A stretch of 64,000 nucleotides of DNA, from contig NZ_JAAZWE010000005.1 in the NCBI RefSeq assembly GCF_013185185.1, forward strand, positions 186,001 to 250,000, read 5' to 3'. Of the stretch, positions 1 through 7,682 are shown in pieces; position 1 is the first letter of the stretch; each line of letters starts with the position of its first letter. Position numbers and translations under genes: made by a program. The DNA is from Saccharibacillus endophyticus (GTDB lineage Bacteria; Bacillota; Bacilli; Paenibacillales; Paenibacillaceae). The notes under the pieces are model-generated. The model was not told where the DNA came from, ran no database searches, and saw only the letters and a list, made by a program, of their open reading frames with translations.

Positions 1-402
1 CTGAAAGCGGCGGAGATCGAGTTCACTTTGATCGGCGATCCGGCAGAAACGCGCACGTCGCTGCTCAACGAGAATGTGGTCAGCATGTGCCTCAAGGAAG
101 CGGTCACGAACATCGTGAAGCATAGCGGAGCTACTTCCTGCCTGATCGAGATCGAGCCGCTTCCCGCCGAACTGGTCGTGCGAGTCGCCGACAACGGCAA
201 TGGTCTGAAAGACGGCGTGAATGCGCGAGGCAGCGGGCTTCGGGGCATGCGGGAACGGTTGGAGTTCGTGAACGGAAGCCTCGATATCTCCGCGGCTCCT
301 CCGGAAGGACGCGGAACGCTGCTGACGCTGCGCATCCCGAACGTGTTGGCGCAGCGCGAACCTGAGATCGCGGCTGAACCCGCTGCGGACAAGGAGGGAT
401 AA
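1..402 (+). CDS. DesK-type sensor histidine kinase, C-terminal part (5' end off window)
   Basis: Reading frame 1 is open from the first base, so the gene starts upstream of the window; only about 133 C-terminal residues are present. They form a HATPase_c domain of the NarL/DesK class: an N-box (NIVKHSGA), a G1 box (DNGNGL) and a G2 box (GSGLRGMRERL), which bind ATP. The dimerisation/phosphoacceptor helix and any membrane segments lie outside. A DesR-like regulator starts 3 bases after the stop, so the two are surely one operon. In Bacillus, DesK senses membrane fluidity and controls a lipid desaturase; that specific role is inference here, since the sensor half is missing and no desaturase gene is visible. 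Confidence 0.9.
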   Translation: MKAAEIEFTLIGDPAETRTSLLNENVVSMCLKEAVTNIVKHSGATSCLIEIEPLPAELVVRVADNGNGLKDGVNARGSGLRGMRERLEFVNGSLDISAAPPEGRGTLLTLRIPNVLAQREPEIAAEPAADKEG

Positions 403-405
403 CGA

Positions 406-1008
406 ATGATCAGAATCGTCATTGCGGAAGACCAGCGAATGCTGCTCGGCGCGCTGGCTTCGCTGCTTGACCTGGAGGACGATATGGAAGTGGTCGGACG
501 GGCATCCGATGGCGAGGAAGCCGTACGGCTGGTCAGGCTGCACAAACCGGATATTTGCGTGATGGACATCGAGATGCCGAAGAAGACGGGACTTGAAGCC
601 GCCGAAGAGTTGAAAGGTTCCGGCTGCCGCGTGCTGATTCTGACGACGTTCGCCCGTTCCGGCTATTTCGAAAGAGCGATCAAGGCGGGCGCCCACGGCT
701 ACCTGCTGAAAGACAGCCCGAGCGAAGAACTTGGGGAAGCGATCCGCAGCGTCATGTCCGGCCGGCGCATCTACGCGCCCGAGCTGGTCGACGACGCGCC
801 TTATGCCGAAACCAATCCGCTGACCGACCGGGAAAAAGAAGTGCTGCTCCTGATCTCCGAAGGGAAAAACACGAAGGAGATCGCCAGCGAACTGTCGCTG
901 ACGAACGGAACGGTGCGCAACTACGTATCCGTCATCCTCGACAAGCTCGGCGTAGGCAATCGGATCGAAGCCATCACGAGGTTCAAGGAGAAAGGCTGGT
1001 TCAAGTGA
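406..1008 (+). CDS. DesR-like response regulator, LuxR/NarL family
   Basis: A 200-residue two-domain regulator. The N-terminal receiver has the acidic pair E8/D9, the phosphoacceptor D54 (VMDIEMP) and the conserved Lys in YLLKDSPSEE. The C-terminal LuxR-type helix-turn-helix starts near residue 135 (NPLTDREKEVLLL and KEIASELSLTNGTVRNYVS). It starts with ATG 3 bases after the kinase stop behind an AAGGAGG site, so it is translated with it. The sequence is close to B. subtilis DesR in layout (EDQRMLLGAL start, short linker). Its targets cannot be told from the window. The stop codon lies inside a palindrome, GGTTCAAGTGAACC, part of a terminator-like hairpin that is repeated about 225 bases further on. 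Confidence 0.9.
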   Translation: MIRIVIAEDQRMLLGALASLLDLEDDMEVVGRASDGEEAVRLVRLHKPDICVMDIEMPKKTGLEAAEELKGSGCRVLILTTFARSGYFERAIKAGAHGYLLKDSPSEELGEAIRSVMSGRRIYAPELVDDAPYAETNPLTDREKEVLLLISEGKNTKEIASELSLTNGTVRNYVSVILDKLGVGNRIEAITRFKEKGWFK

Positions 1009-1020
1009 ACCGGCCCAACG

Positions 1021-1213
1021 TGTCGAGAAAGCCTGACATAGCTGGAAGTCAGCAGGCGGAGAGAGAAATTCAGTGAAGGAACGATAGTGATCGCCTTTGA
1101 AATCGGGAAAATTCCGCTAAAAATTTAATCCTTTTTCCCGATTTCAACACGCGACCGGAACGAATTTTTCTCGGAGCCTGATGACTTCTCCCGCAACCGT
1201 GACTTTCTCGACA
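1021..1213. repeat. Structured repeat family R1, copy A
   Basis: A nested inverted repeat between the response regulator and rluF. The outermost arms TGTCGAGAAAG (1021-1031) and CTTTCTCGACA (1203-1213) are perfect. The middle arms are GAGAGAAATTC (1061-1071) and GAATTTTTCTC (1162-1172), with one G-U type pair. The inner arms are GAAATCGGGAAAA (1099-1111) and TTTTCCCGATTTC (1133-1145). Related copies lie near 42.7, 59.9 and 63.5 kb. The unique flank 1009-1020 and 1214-1330 holds only the duplicated terminator hairpin and the rluF leader. Confidence 0.8.
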
Positions 1214-1218
1214 GCCTG

Positions 1219-1244
1219 AGCCAGTTCAAGTGAACCGGCTTTTT
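1219..1244 (+). terminator. Intrinsic terminator of the desKR-like operon (displaced copy)
   Basis: Hairpin GAGCC-A-GTTCA-AG-TGAAC-C-GGCTTTTT followed by a T-run. The 16-base core GTTCAAGTGAACCGGC occurs identically at 999-1014, where it overlaps the regulator's stop codon, and again at 1224-1239. The R1 repeat sits between the two copies. Confidence 0.75.
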
Positions 1245-1330
1245 GTTTGCGTCTGCAACCTGTACACCCGGCCCCTTTTGCGATATGGTAAACAGAGTAT
1301 TTTCCCCAACCAGAAAGGTGTGCGTAACCA

Positions 1331-2044
1331 GTGCGAATTAACAAATATATCGCCGAGTCCGGCTTCACGTCGCGACGCGGGGCGGACAAGATCATCGCGG
1401 AAGGCAAAGTCACGATCAACGGCGAAAAAGCCGATCTGGGCAGCCAGGTCGAGCCGGGCGACGACGTTCGGGTAAGCGGCAAGCGGATCAAGGAAAAGGC
1501 CGCGCAGGAGAACGTTTATCTGGTGCTCAACAAGCCTGTCGGCATTACCAGTACCACGGAAAAAAGCGTCAAAGGCAATATCGTGGACTTCGTCGGCCAC
1601 TCGCAGCGGATCTTCCACGTCGGACGGCTGGACAAAGATTCCGAAGGCCTGATCCTGCTGACGAACGACGGCGATATCGTGAACGAGATTCTGCGTGCGG
1701 AAAACCGCCACGAAAAAGAATACATCGTCACGGTCGACCGTCCGATTACCCCCGAGTTTTTGAAAAAGATGGCGGCGGGCGTGGAGATTTTGGATACGAC
1801 GACGCTGCCGTGCGAAGTCGAACAGCTGTCCAAGTTCATTTTCCAGATCACGCTGACGCAAGGCCTGAACCGCCAGATTCGCCGCATGTGCGAAGCGCTG
1901 GGGTATAACGTGCGCGCGCTCAAGCGTATTCGTATCATGAACATCCACCTGAACAGCCTTCCGGTCGGCAAATGGCGCGATCTGACGGCGAAGGAGCTGG
2001 ATCGGTTGTTCAAAGATCTGGACTATACGCCGCGCAACAGCTAA
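1331..2044 (+). CDS. rluF: 23S rRNA pseudouridine synthase, RluF-like
   Basis: A 237-residue RsuA/RluB/E/F-family pseudouridine synthase. An S4 RNA-binding domain fills residues 1-50 (MRINKYIAESG, then SRRGADKIIAEGKV). The catalytic domain carries the signature GRLDKDSEGLILLTNDGD with the catalytic Asp at residue 101, plus the later LTQGLNRQIRRM motif. The length and the RQIRRMCEALGY segment fit RluF, which in E. coli modifies 23S rRNA U2604 (and tRNA-Tyr U35). It starts with GTG; GAAAGG lies about 12 bases upstream, and no earlier good start exists because translation upstream reads into the repeat. It stands alone, with terminators on both sides. The exact target base is inference. Confidence 0.88.
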   Translation: MRINKYIAESGFTSRRGADKIIAEGKVTINGEKADLGSQVEPGDDVRVSGKRIKEKAAQENVYLVLNKPVGITSTTEKSVKGNIVDFVGHSQRIFHVGRLDKDSEGLILLTNDGDIVNEILRAENRHEKEYIVTVDRPITPEFLKKMAAGVEILDTTTLPCEVEQLSKFIFQITLTQGLNRQIRRMCEALGYNVRALKRIRIMNIHLNSLPVGKWRDLTAKELDRLFKDLDYTPRNS

Positions 2045-2057
2045 ATGATTTCAACGG

Positions 2058-2088
2058 AAAGACGAACTTTTATCGGTTCGTCTTTTTT
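2058..2088 (+). terminator. rluF terminator
   Basis: AAAGACGAAC / GTTCGTCTTT stem with a 7-base loop and a T-run, starting 14 bases after the rluF stop. Confidence 0.85.
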
Positions 2089-2135
2089 GTGTTGGGTAGA
2101 AATTTGTGTACCACTCAACAAATTACAAAAAGTAA

Positions 2136-2177
2136 TTGACGAACTTAAGTTAACTAGTTATATTATAATTAGTTAAC
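2136..2177 (+). promoter_or_regulatory. Promoter with overlapping palindromic operator for the DoxX gene
   Basis: A -35 box TTGACG (2136-2141) and a -10 box TATATT (2159-2164) are 17 bases apart. Perfect inverted arms GTTAACTA (2149-2156) and TAGTTAAC (2170-2177), 13 bases apart, bracket the -10 box. This geometry is typical of repression by a dimeric winged-helix regulator of the MarR/HxlR type. DoxX genes in Bacillus (catD, mhqP) are repressed by such regulators; the actual regulator is not in the window. Confidence 0.6.
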
Positions 2178-2217
2178 AACTTACCTTTACATAGAACCTT
2201 GCGAGGAGCGATTGAAG

Positions 2218-2679
2218 ATGGCGATGAAGTGGACGGCGACCGGGATGCGGCTTGTGTTGGGGATCATCTTTTTGGGGCATGGAATTTCGAAACTGATCGG
2301 AGGAATCGGGAATACGGCGGATTGGTTTGTCGCGCTGGGACTGCCGGGATTCCTCGCTTATATGATTGCGATGCTGGAATTGGTCTGCGGCACGATGATG
2401 ATTCTCGGTTTGCTAACTCGCTTGTCCGCCGTCGGATTCATCGCGGTGATGATCGGCGCCATCGTCACGGTCAAGCTGCCTGCCGGACTGCTCGGAAATA
2501 ATGGTTCTCCGGGTTACGAATTGGATCTGGCCCTGATGGCGTTGGCCGCCTACTTTATCGCTTCCAAAGAAATCGGCGTAGGCGTGGATAGCCTGCTCGC
2601 TGCCCGCGACGGAGATGCTGAATTGGCTGCCGCCGCTTCGGAGCGTTCCGTGTCTTCGCAAACTTCAAGCGCTGCATGA
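2218..2679 (+). CDS. DoxX family membrane protein
   Basis: About 153 residues with four predicted membrane helices (residues roughly 8-25, 42-62, 68-90, 100-118) and a hydrophilic Ala/Ser-rich tail of about 35 residues. The first helix region carries the DoxX signature (LRLVLGIIFLGHGxxKL). The family includes subunits and partners of quinone-linked oxidation systems; the reaction here is unknown. I chose ATG 2218 because GAGGAG at 2203-2208 is then 9 bases away; a TTG at 2212 would be too close. It is monocistronic and its promoter overlaps a palindromic operator. It is only distantly similar to the two DoxX copies near 43-44 kb. Confidence 0.85.
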   Translation: MAMKWTATGMRLVLGIIFLGHGISKLIGGIGNTADWFVALGLPGFLAYMIAMLELVCGTMMILGLLTRLSAVGFIAVMIGAIVTVKLPAGLLGNNGSPGYELDLALMALAAYFIASKEIGVGVDSLLAARDGDAELAAAASERSVSSQTSSAA

Positions 2680-2745
2680 ATTTTGCTTTTCGACAGCATG
2701 TAGATTTTAACGATATTTGGGCCGGGAGAAGAACGGGTTCAAGGT

Positions 2746-2940
2746 TAACGGATCGTATGTCCTTTAGAGCCGCGAAATAACCATTGGCGCGATTTTAACG
2801 GATCTCATATCCTTTAGACGCACGATTCGCCTTTTTTCAGACCCAAAAACAGCACGATTTCATGCTAAGCGTCGGCTGAATCCGTTAAAATTTCAAGACT
2901 CCTCAAAATGCCCGCTAAGCGCCGCCTCGTTCCGTTAAAA
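2746..2940. repeat. Four-box 50-bp-spaced repeat R2, locus 1
   Basis: Boxes TAACGGATcgTATgTCCTTTAGA (from 2746) and TAACGGATctCATATCCTTTAGA (from 2796) are 50 bases apart. They are mirrored by GCTAAGCGtCGgCT...TCCGTTAAAAT (2864-2891) and GCTAAGCGcCGcCT...TCCGTTAAAAT (2914-2941), again 50 apart. Lower-case letters vary between boxes. Further loci lie at 24.1 and 34.6 kb. There is no ORF in this stretch that I believe. Confidence 0.85.
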
Positions 2941-3003
2941 TCCGACACGCGATTCGGCACGCACAAAAAAGCCGTGCTTGCTTCGATTCATGACTTTCTC
3001 GCC

Positions 3004-3113
3004 GATCAGACCTCCTAGAAAAGGTCTGATCTTCATAAAACCCGGCTCTCCTTGGAGAACCGGGTTTCCCGAAATTCCGAATTCCGAGACGAACCTTCCA
3101 AGGTTCGTCTTTT
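3004..3113. terminator. Array of three tandem hairpins
   Basis: Three unrelated strong stems stand in a row: GATCAGACCT/AGGTCTGATC (3004-3031), AACCCGGCTCTCC/GGAGAACCGGGTT (3039-3066) and AGACGAACCTT/AAGGTTCGTCT (3087-3110, followed by TTT). They lie downstream of the minus-strand small gene at 3184-3357 and beyond the DoxX gene, so they may end transcription from both sides. The interval 2680-3183 otherwise holds only repeat R2. Confidence 0.6.
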
Positions 3114-3183
3114 CGTCTTTCGCCTTTTCCATCTTTATGTTCGCTTTCCTTGTTCGCGTTTCAATCCAAGCACGGACCCGTTT

Positions 3184-3357
3184 CTACAAGATCCCGAAAT
3201 AATCGATTGCGTACACCGCTAGAAATATGACAACAACGGTAACCGCAACCGTGATCAAAGTCCGTTTAAGCGATGTGTTTCTCGTTTTCTGCGCCTGATA
3301 CTCGGCTCTTCGCTTGGCCGCTTCTTCGTCGGCCCCGTTCAAATTTCTGGGTAACAT
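3184..3357 (-). CDS. Small single-span membrane protein, 57 residues
   Basis: I do not recognise a family. The minus strand reads MLPRNLNGADEEAAKRRAEY and continues through a basic stretch (QKTRNTSLKR) into one hydrophobic helix (about residues 34-50, LITVAVTVVVIFLAVYA), ending in DYFGIL. The start is well supported: an AAAGGAGGG site lies 8 bases before the ATG. The charged N-terminus followed by one helix suggests an N-in, C-out membrane protein. It is divergent from the ABC importer that starts at 3528, and the importer promoter and Zur-like box lie between them. Whether it is co-regulated by that box is unknown. Confidence 0.65.
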   Translation of the reverse strand: MLPRNLNGADEEAAKRRAEYQAQKTRNTSLKRTLITVAVTVVVIFLAVYAIDYFGIL

Positions 3358-3446
3358 GTCTATCTCCCTCCTTTTCTAATTATTAGTACCCGTTTTTCAA
3401 ACAAGTGTCCAAGCCTCTCTTCGACATATGAAACAACTTACACACC

Positions 3447-3475
3447 TTGTCAAAACGTAATCATTACGATATTAT
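3447..3475 (+). promoter_or_regulatory. Promoter of the ABC importer with Zur-like box in the spacer
   Basis: A -35 box TTGTCA (3447-3452) and a -10 box TATTAT (3470-3475) are 17 bases apart. Between them lies ACGTAATCATTACGA (3455-3469), a 7-1-7 palindrome that matches the Bacillus Zur consensus TCGTAATnATTACGA at all but the first base. A second, weaker 7-1-7 match, TGATAATTGTTACGA, lies at 3493-3507. The position predicts repression when zinc is plentiful. Confidence 0.75.
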
Positions 3476-3527
3476 AAGATTCGTTGTGTTAATGATAATT
3501 GTTACGAATTAGAGAGGGGTATCACCT

Positions 3528-5084
3528 TTGAATAAAAAAATGTTTCCATTATTGGCGTCTTTGGTTCTTGGAGCCGGACTGCTGAGCGCCTGCGGATCTT
3601 CCAACCCGGAAACCGCCGCGCAATCGCCCGATTCCGCCGCCACAGCCAAAAACGTTCACTTCCTATATAATTTCGCCACCAGCTCGCTCGATCCGCATGT
3701 CGATTCCAGCTATGTGCCGCTGCGCGCGGGCATCACGGAAACGCTGGTACGTCTCGACGAAGAGAACCTCACCGTCGCGCCGTGGCTGGCCGAGAGCTGG
3801 GACAGCGAAGACGGACAGCATTGGACGATCGACCTGCGCGACGACGTAACCTTCCAGAACGGCAAACCGATGACCGGAGACGCCGTAAAAGCTTCGCTGG
3901 AACGCGCCTTGACCGAAAGCGTCGCCATCCAAAACGCGCTCAAAATCGATACGATCGAAGCCGACGGCGACAAGCTGTCGATCACGACGACCCAGCCTTT
4001 TCCGGAATTCGCTTCCGAGCTGGTCAATCCGAACACGTCGATCATCGACGTGAGCGAGCCGGACATCGTGAACAAGCCGGTCGGTACGGGTCCGTTCTCC
4101 CTGACGTCGTTCACGCCGGGCAGCAAACTCGAAGTAAGCCGCTACGACGGGTATTGGGACGGCGCTTCGCCGCTGGATACCGTGACTTTCTCGTTCAACG
4201 AAGACGCCAACGCCCGCTCGCTCGCGCTCAAATCCGGACAGGTCGATATCGTGTACCGTCCGGAAGTGGAAAGCCTGGAATCGCTCAAAGCCATCGACGG
4301 CATGGTCGTGGAATCCGCCTCGACATTCCGCGTGCATCAGTTGACGATGAACATGGAACGCGAAAGCATCAAAGACCTGAACGTGCGCAAAGCGCTCGAC
4401 GCGCTGATCGACCGTCAAGGCATCGTCGATACGATCCTGCTCGGCCACGCCGAAGCCGCGATCGGACCGTTCCTGCCTTCCCTGCCGTTCGCGCCGAAGT
4501 ATGACAACAAGGCGACCGAGTCCGGTTCGGAAGCGGCCGTGAAGCATCTGGAAGCCGCAGGCTACAAGTTGGAGAATGGCGTCATGGCAAAAGACGGCAA
4601 GCCGCTGAAGCTTACGCTGCTGACCTATTCCGCCCGCGCCGACCTGCCGCTGATCGCGCAGGTGTTCCAATCGGACGCCAAACAGATCGGCGTCGACGTG
4701 GAAATCCGCCAGATCGATACGCCGGAAGAATACATGGCCTCCAATCGGGATTGGGACATCGCGACTTACAGCAACCTGACCGCGCCTCGCGGCGACGCCG
4801 GTTACTATCTGAACGCGACGTACCATCCGACGGGCGCCCTCAACTTCAGCGGCTCGGAAGACCCGGAATTGACCGCGATCATCGACGAACTGAACTTGAC
4901 CGTCGCTCCCGAAAAGCGCGCCGAGCTTGCCGAACAGGCCGCCAACTACGTGCATGACAACGTGTTGAATTCGTTCGTGCTGCACCCGTCCACCATCGTT
5001 GCCTACAACGGCAAAAAGGTTAAAAACTGGGTCAGCTCGCTCAGCGAATACTACATGATTACCAATAAGCTGGACGTGATGTAA
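3528..5084 (+). CDS. ABC importer solute-binding lipoprotein, nickel/peptide (SBP_bac_5) family
   Basis: 518 residues. The lipoprotein signal has a lipobox LLSAC with Cys22, so the protein is anchored outside the membrane. The rest is an SBP_bac_5 domain with the family's usual length and motifs (WTIDLRDDVTFQNGKPMTG, GTGPFSL). The closest groups I recognise are NikA-type nickel and CntA-type metallophore binders. It starts at TTG 3528, 9 bases after AGAGGGG; this keeps the basic N-terminus. It is the first gene of a five-gene operon in the order A-B-C-D-F. With the Zur-like box in the promoter, zinc or a zinc-metallophore complex is more likely than nickel or peptides. No metallophore-synthesis genes (cntKLM type) are nearby. 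Confidence 0.85.
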   Translation: MNKKMFPLLASLVLGAGLLSACGSSNPETAAQSPDSAATAKNVHFLYNFATSSLDPHVDSSYVPLRAGITETLVRLDEENLTVAPWLAESWDSEDGQHWTIDLRDDVTFQNGKPMTGDAVKASLERALTESVAIQNALKIDTIEADGDKLSITTTQPFPEFASELVNPNTSIIDVSEPDIVNKPVGTGPFSLTSFTPGSKLEVSRYDGYWDGASPLDTVTFSFNEDANARSLALKSGQVDIVYRPEVESLESLKAIDGMVVESASTFRVHQLTMNMERESIKDLNVRKALDALIDRQGIVDTILLGHAEAAIGPFLPSLPFAPKYDNKATESGSEAAVKHLEAAGYKLENGVMAKDGKPLKLTLLTYSARADLPLIAQVFQSDAKQIGVDVEIRQIDTPEEYMASNRDWDIATYSNLTAPRGDAGYYLNATYHPTGALNFSGSEDPELTAIIDELNLTVAPEKRAELAEQAANYVHDNVLNSFVLHPSTIVAYNGKKVKNWVSSLSEYYMITNKLDVM

Positions 5085-6031
5085 TGTTTCGCATTTTACT
5101 TCGCAAGTTTTCGGAAGTGTTCATATTCCTGCTGTTCATCATGTTCGTCAGTTTCCTGTTCATCCGGCTTGCGCCGGGTGATCCGGTGCTGACGATTTTG
5201 AACGTTGACGAACTTTCCGTCAGTCAGGAGCAGGTCGAAGCCATGCGGGAAAAAATGGGCTTCAATGACCCGCTCCTCGTCCAGTTCGGCAGCTGGCTGC
5301 TTGATTTCGTGCGTCTGGACTTCGGCAATTCCTACTCTACCGGACAGCCTGTGATGCAAACTCTGATGGGCGCGCTACCTGCAACAGTAGAGCTGACGCT
5401 TGGCGCCCTGCTGGTTATGCTGTTCATCGCGGTGCCGCTCGGCTCCTTATCCGCCGTCTATCGCGGCAGTTGGATCGATACCGTCAGCCGAATGCTGTCG
5501 ATCGTCGGCGCGGCCGTTCCGAGCTTCTGGTTGGGTTTGATCCTGATCGACCTGTTCGGCGTCCGCTTCGGCAATCTGCCGACGATGGGCCGCGACGGCT
5601 TCGCTTCATTGATTCTGCCCTGCGTTACGTTGGGGCTTGCGATCTCCAGCGTCTACGTGCGTTTGCTCCGCTCCAGTCTGCTCGACTCGCTCAGTCAGGA
5701 ATTCGTGCGTTCCGCACGGGCGCGCGGACTGTCGGAAGGACGTATCTTTTGGCTGCACGCGCTGCGTCATAGCCTGCCTCCGGTCATCACCGTGTTCGGC
5801 GTCAGCCTCGGCAGCCTGATCGGCGGGGTCGTCGTGATCGAAGTGCTGTTCGCGTATCCTGGAATCGGCAAGCTGGTCGTCGACGCGATCCGCCAGCGCG
5901 ATTATCCGTTGATCCAGGGCTATATCCTGATCATGGCGGTCGTCGTGTTCATCGTGAATACGGCCGTCGACCTGTCGTACCGCTATTTGAATCCCGAAAT
6001 GAAACTCAAGGAAAAGGAGGCCCACCGATGA
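5084..6031 (+). CDS. ABC importer permease, NikB/CntB/DppB type
   Basis: 315 residues and about six membrane helices, with the BPD_transp_1 cytoplasmic coupling loop EFVRSARARGLSEGRIFWLHALRHSLPP split over residues about 205-235. The long first periplasmic loop (residues 30-95) and the RLAPGDP motif are typical of the DppB/NikB subfamily. Its ATG shares one base with the preceding stop (TAATG) and lacks a clear ribosome site, so it is probably translated by coupling. It forms the membrane channel with the next gene product. Confidence 0.88.
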   Translation: MFRILLRKFSEVFIFLLFIMFVSFLFIRLAPGDPVLTILNVDELSVSQEQVEAMREKMGFNDPLLVQFGSWLLDFVRLDFGNSYSTGQPVMQTLMGALPATVELTLGALLVMLFIAVPLGSLSAVYRGSWIDTVSRMLSIVGAAVPSFWLGLILIDLFGVRFGNLPTMGRDGFASLILPCVTLGLAISSVYVRLLRSSLLDSLSQEFVRSARARGLSEGRIFWLHALRHSLPPVITVFGVSLGSLIGGVVVIEVLFAYPGIGKLVVDAIRQRDYPLIQGYILIMAVVVFIVNTAVDLSYRYLNPEMKLKEKEAHR

Positions 6032-6888
6032 AAAGCATGCCTGTGCGCGTTCGCACGCGTCCGTCCAAATCCAAAAAGCACAGCGTCCAGGCGATTGTCG
6101 CCGCTTTGTTTGCACTGCTCGTCATCGCGGCCTCCGTTTACACCTTTTTATATTTGAAGCATGATCCGACGTTGACCGACCTGCGCGGGCGTTTGCTCGG
6201 CGCGAGCATGCTGCACCCTCTAGGCACCGATCATCTGGGACGCGACGTGCTGACCCGCTTGCTGCTCGGCGGAGGTCAGACACTGGGCTACAGCCTGCTC
6301 GCACTGGGCGCGGCATTGGTCATCGGCATTCCGTTCGGCCTTATCGCCGGCTACAAACGCGGCTGGGTCGACAAACTCTTCATGCGCATCGCAGACGGCT
6401 TTCTTGCTTTTCCCGATACGATCGTGGCGATCGTGCTCAGTGGTCTTCTCGGCGCGGGTATTAGCAATCTGGTGCTGGCGATCGTCATCGTCAAATGGGT
6501 CAGTTATGCCCGACTCGTCCGCAGTACCGTATTATCCGAATCGCAAAAAGACTATATCCGTATTGCCCGCACCAACGGATTGTCCGACGCGCGCATCATG
6601 ATCAAGCACTTGCTGCCGCATATTGCGGGGCATGTGCTGGTACTCGCCAGCCTCGATCTCGGTAAAATCATCCTGCTCATCTCGTCGCTGTCCTACATCG
6701 GACTGGGCGCGCAGCCGCCGACGCCGGAATGGGGCGCCATGCTGAACGACTCGCGTCCTTACTTCCAATCCCGTCCCGAACTGATGGTCTACCCGGGCCT
6801 CGCGATCGTATCGGTCGTGCTGCTGGCGAATATGCTGGGCGATTATCTGCGGGATCGGTTCGACGTGAAAAAGGAGGTGCAGCCGTGA
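6028..6888 (+). CDS. ABC importer permease, NikC/CntC/DppC type
   Basis: 286 residues, second permease of the importer. A basic N-terminal tail precedes the first helix (about residues 22-42). The periplasmic segment HPLGTDHLGRDVLTRLLLGG is a DppC-family hallmark. The coupling loop reads DYIRIARTNGLSDARIMIKH (about residues 170-190). The start overlaps the previous stop as ATGA, with AAGGAGG 8 bases upstream. It ends in overlap with the GTG of the first ATPase. Confidence 0.88.
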   Translation: MKSMPVRVRTRPSKSKKHSVQAIVAALFALLVIAASVYTFLYLKHDPTLTDLRGRLLGASMLHPLGTDHLGRDVLTRLLLGGGQTLGYSLLALGAALVIGIPFGLIAGYKRGWVDKLFMRIADGFLAFPDTIVAIVLSGLLGAGISNLVLAIVIVKWVSYARLVRSTVLSESQKDYIRIARTNGLSDARIMIKHLLPHIAGHVLVLASLDLGKIILLISSLSYIGLGAQPPTPEWGAMLNDSRPYFQSRPELMVYPGLAIVSVVLLANMLGDYLRDRFDVKKEVQP

Positions 6889-7682
6889 TCCTGTCCATTG
6901 AGGAATTAAGCATAGCCGGACGCGACCGCACCATCGTGGACAACGTCTCCCTAGCGGTACGCGAAGGCGAGTTCATGGCGCTGGTCGGACAAAGCGGCAG
7001 CGGGAAAAGCCTGCTGTCGCAGTCGATCGGGCAGCTCTTGCCGCCGAATCTCCATGCGTCCGGGCAAGTCGTATTCGAAGGCAGCAATCTGCTGGAACGT
7101 ACCCCCAAAGAAATGCGTGCCCTGCGCGGCAGCCGGATCTCTTATATTTTTCAGGACTACCAAGGCGCGTTCACCCCGTTTCGCAGTATCGGCGGACATT
7201 TCGACGAATATCAGAAGGTGCATGGCGAAAAATCGGCAAGCGTGCGCAAAACCAAAGCCGCCGCAGCGCTGGAATCGGTCGGGCTGGATGCCGCGCTGCT
7301 GCGCCGTTATCCGTTTCAACTGAGCGGAGGGCAGCTGCAGCGGGCAGCGATTGCCACGTCGCTGCTGCTATCGCCTCGCCTGTTGATCGCCGACGAAGCG
7401 ACCACCGCGCTCGACAGCGTATCGGGTCATCGGGTGCTGGAACTGCTTGTCGCCAAACAAAAAGAAACCGGATGCGCGATTCTGTTCATCACGCACGATT
7501 GGCGCCATGTTCGGCGCTACGCCAATCGCTTGTCCGTTATGAAGGAAGGCCGGATCGTCGAATCGGGCGGCAAGCACCGCATCCTCGATCATCCGCAGCA
7601 TGAATATACCCGTCAGTTGATCGATGCGGCGCCCGTGTTAAGCCGTTCGTTGAAGTCGGGGCTTGAGGAGGAGACGCCATGA
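6885..7682 (+). CDS. ABC importer ATPase 1, NikD/CntD/DppD type
   Basis: 265 residues. Walker A GQSGSGKS (about residues 36-43), signature LSGGQLQRA, Walker B LLIADEATTALD and the switch His in ITHDWRH are all present, so it should hydrolyse ATP. I start it at GTG 6885, inside the preceding TGA (GTGA overlap), 6 bases after AAGGAGGTG. A longer open frame runs back to 6729 but overlaps the permease for over 150 bases and has no ribosome site. It works as a heterodimer with the next ATPase. Confidence 0.9.
   Translation: MILSIEELSIAGRDRTIVDNVSLAVREGEFMALVGQSGSGKSLLSQSIGQLLPPNLHASGQVVFEGSNLLERTPKEMRALRGSRISYIFQDYQGAFTPFRSIGGHFDEYQKVHGEKSASVRKTKAAAALESVGLDAALLRRYPFQLSGGQLQRAAIATSLLLSPRLLIADEATTALDSVSGHRVLELLVAKQKETGCAILFITHDWRHVRRYANRLSVMKEGRIVESGGKHRILDHPQHEYTRQLIDAAPVLSRSLKSGLEEETP

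Noticed and set aside
2746..2940. CRISPR-like array suggested by regular repeat spacing
   Set aside because: There are only four boxes per locus, two of them inverted, with no uniform spacer units and no cas genes in the window.
3455..3469. Fur box reading of the importer control site
   Set aside because: CGTAATcATTACG fits the Zur form; Fur needs TGATAAT half-sites. The second, weaker site at 3493-3507 is closer to Fur, so joint control is not excluded.
6729..6884. 52-codon N-terminal extension of ATPase 1
   Set aside because: It overlaps the permease gene, and the GTG at 6885 has a strong ribosome site and the usual GTGA junction.
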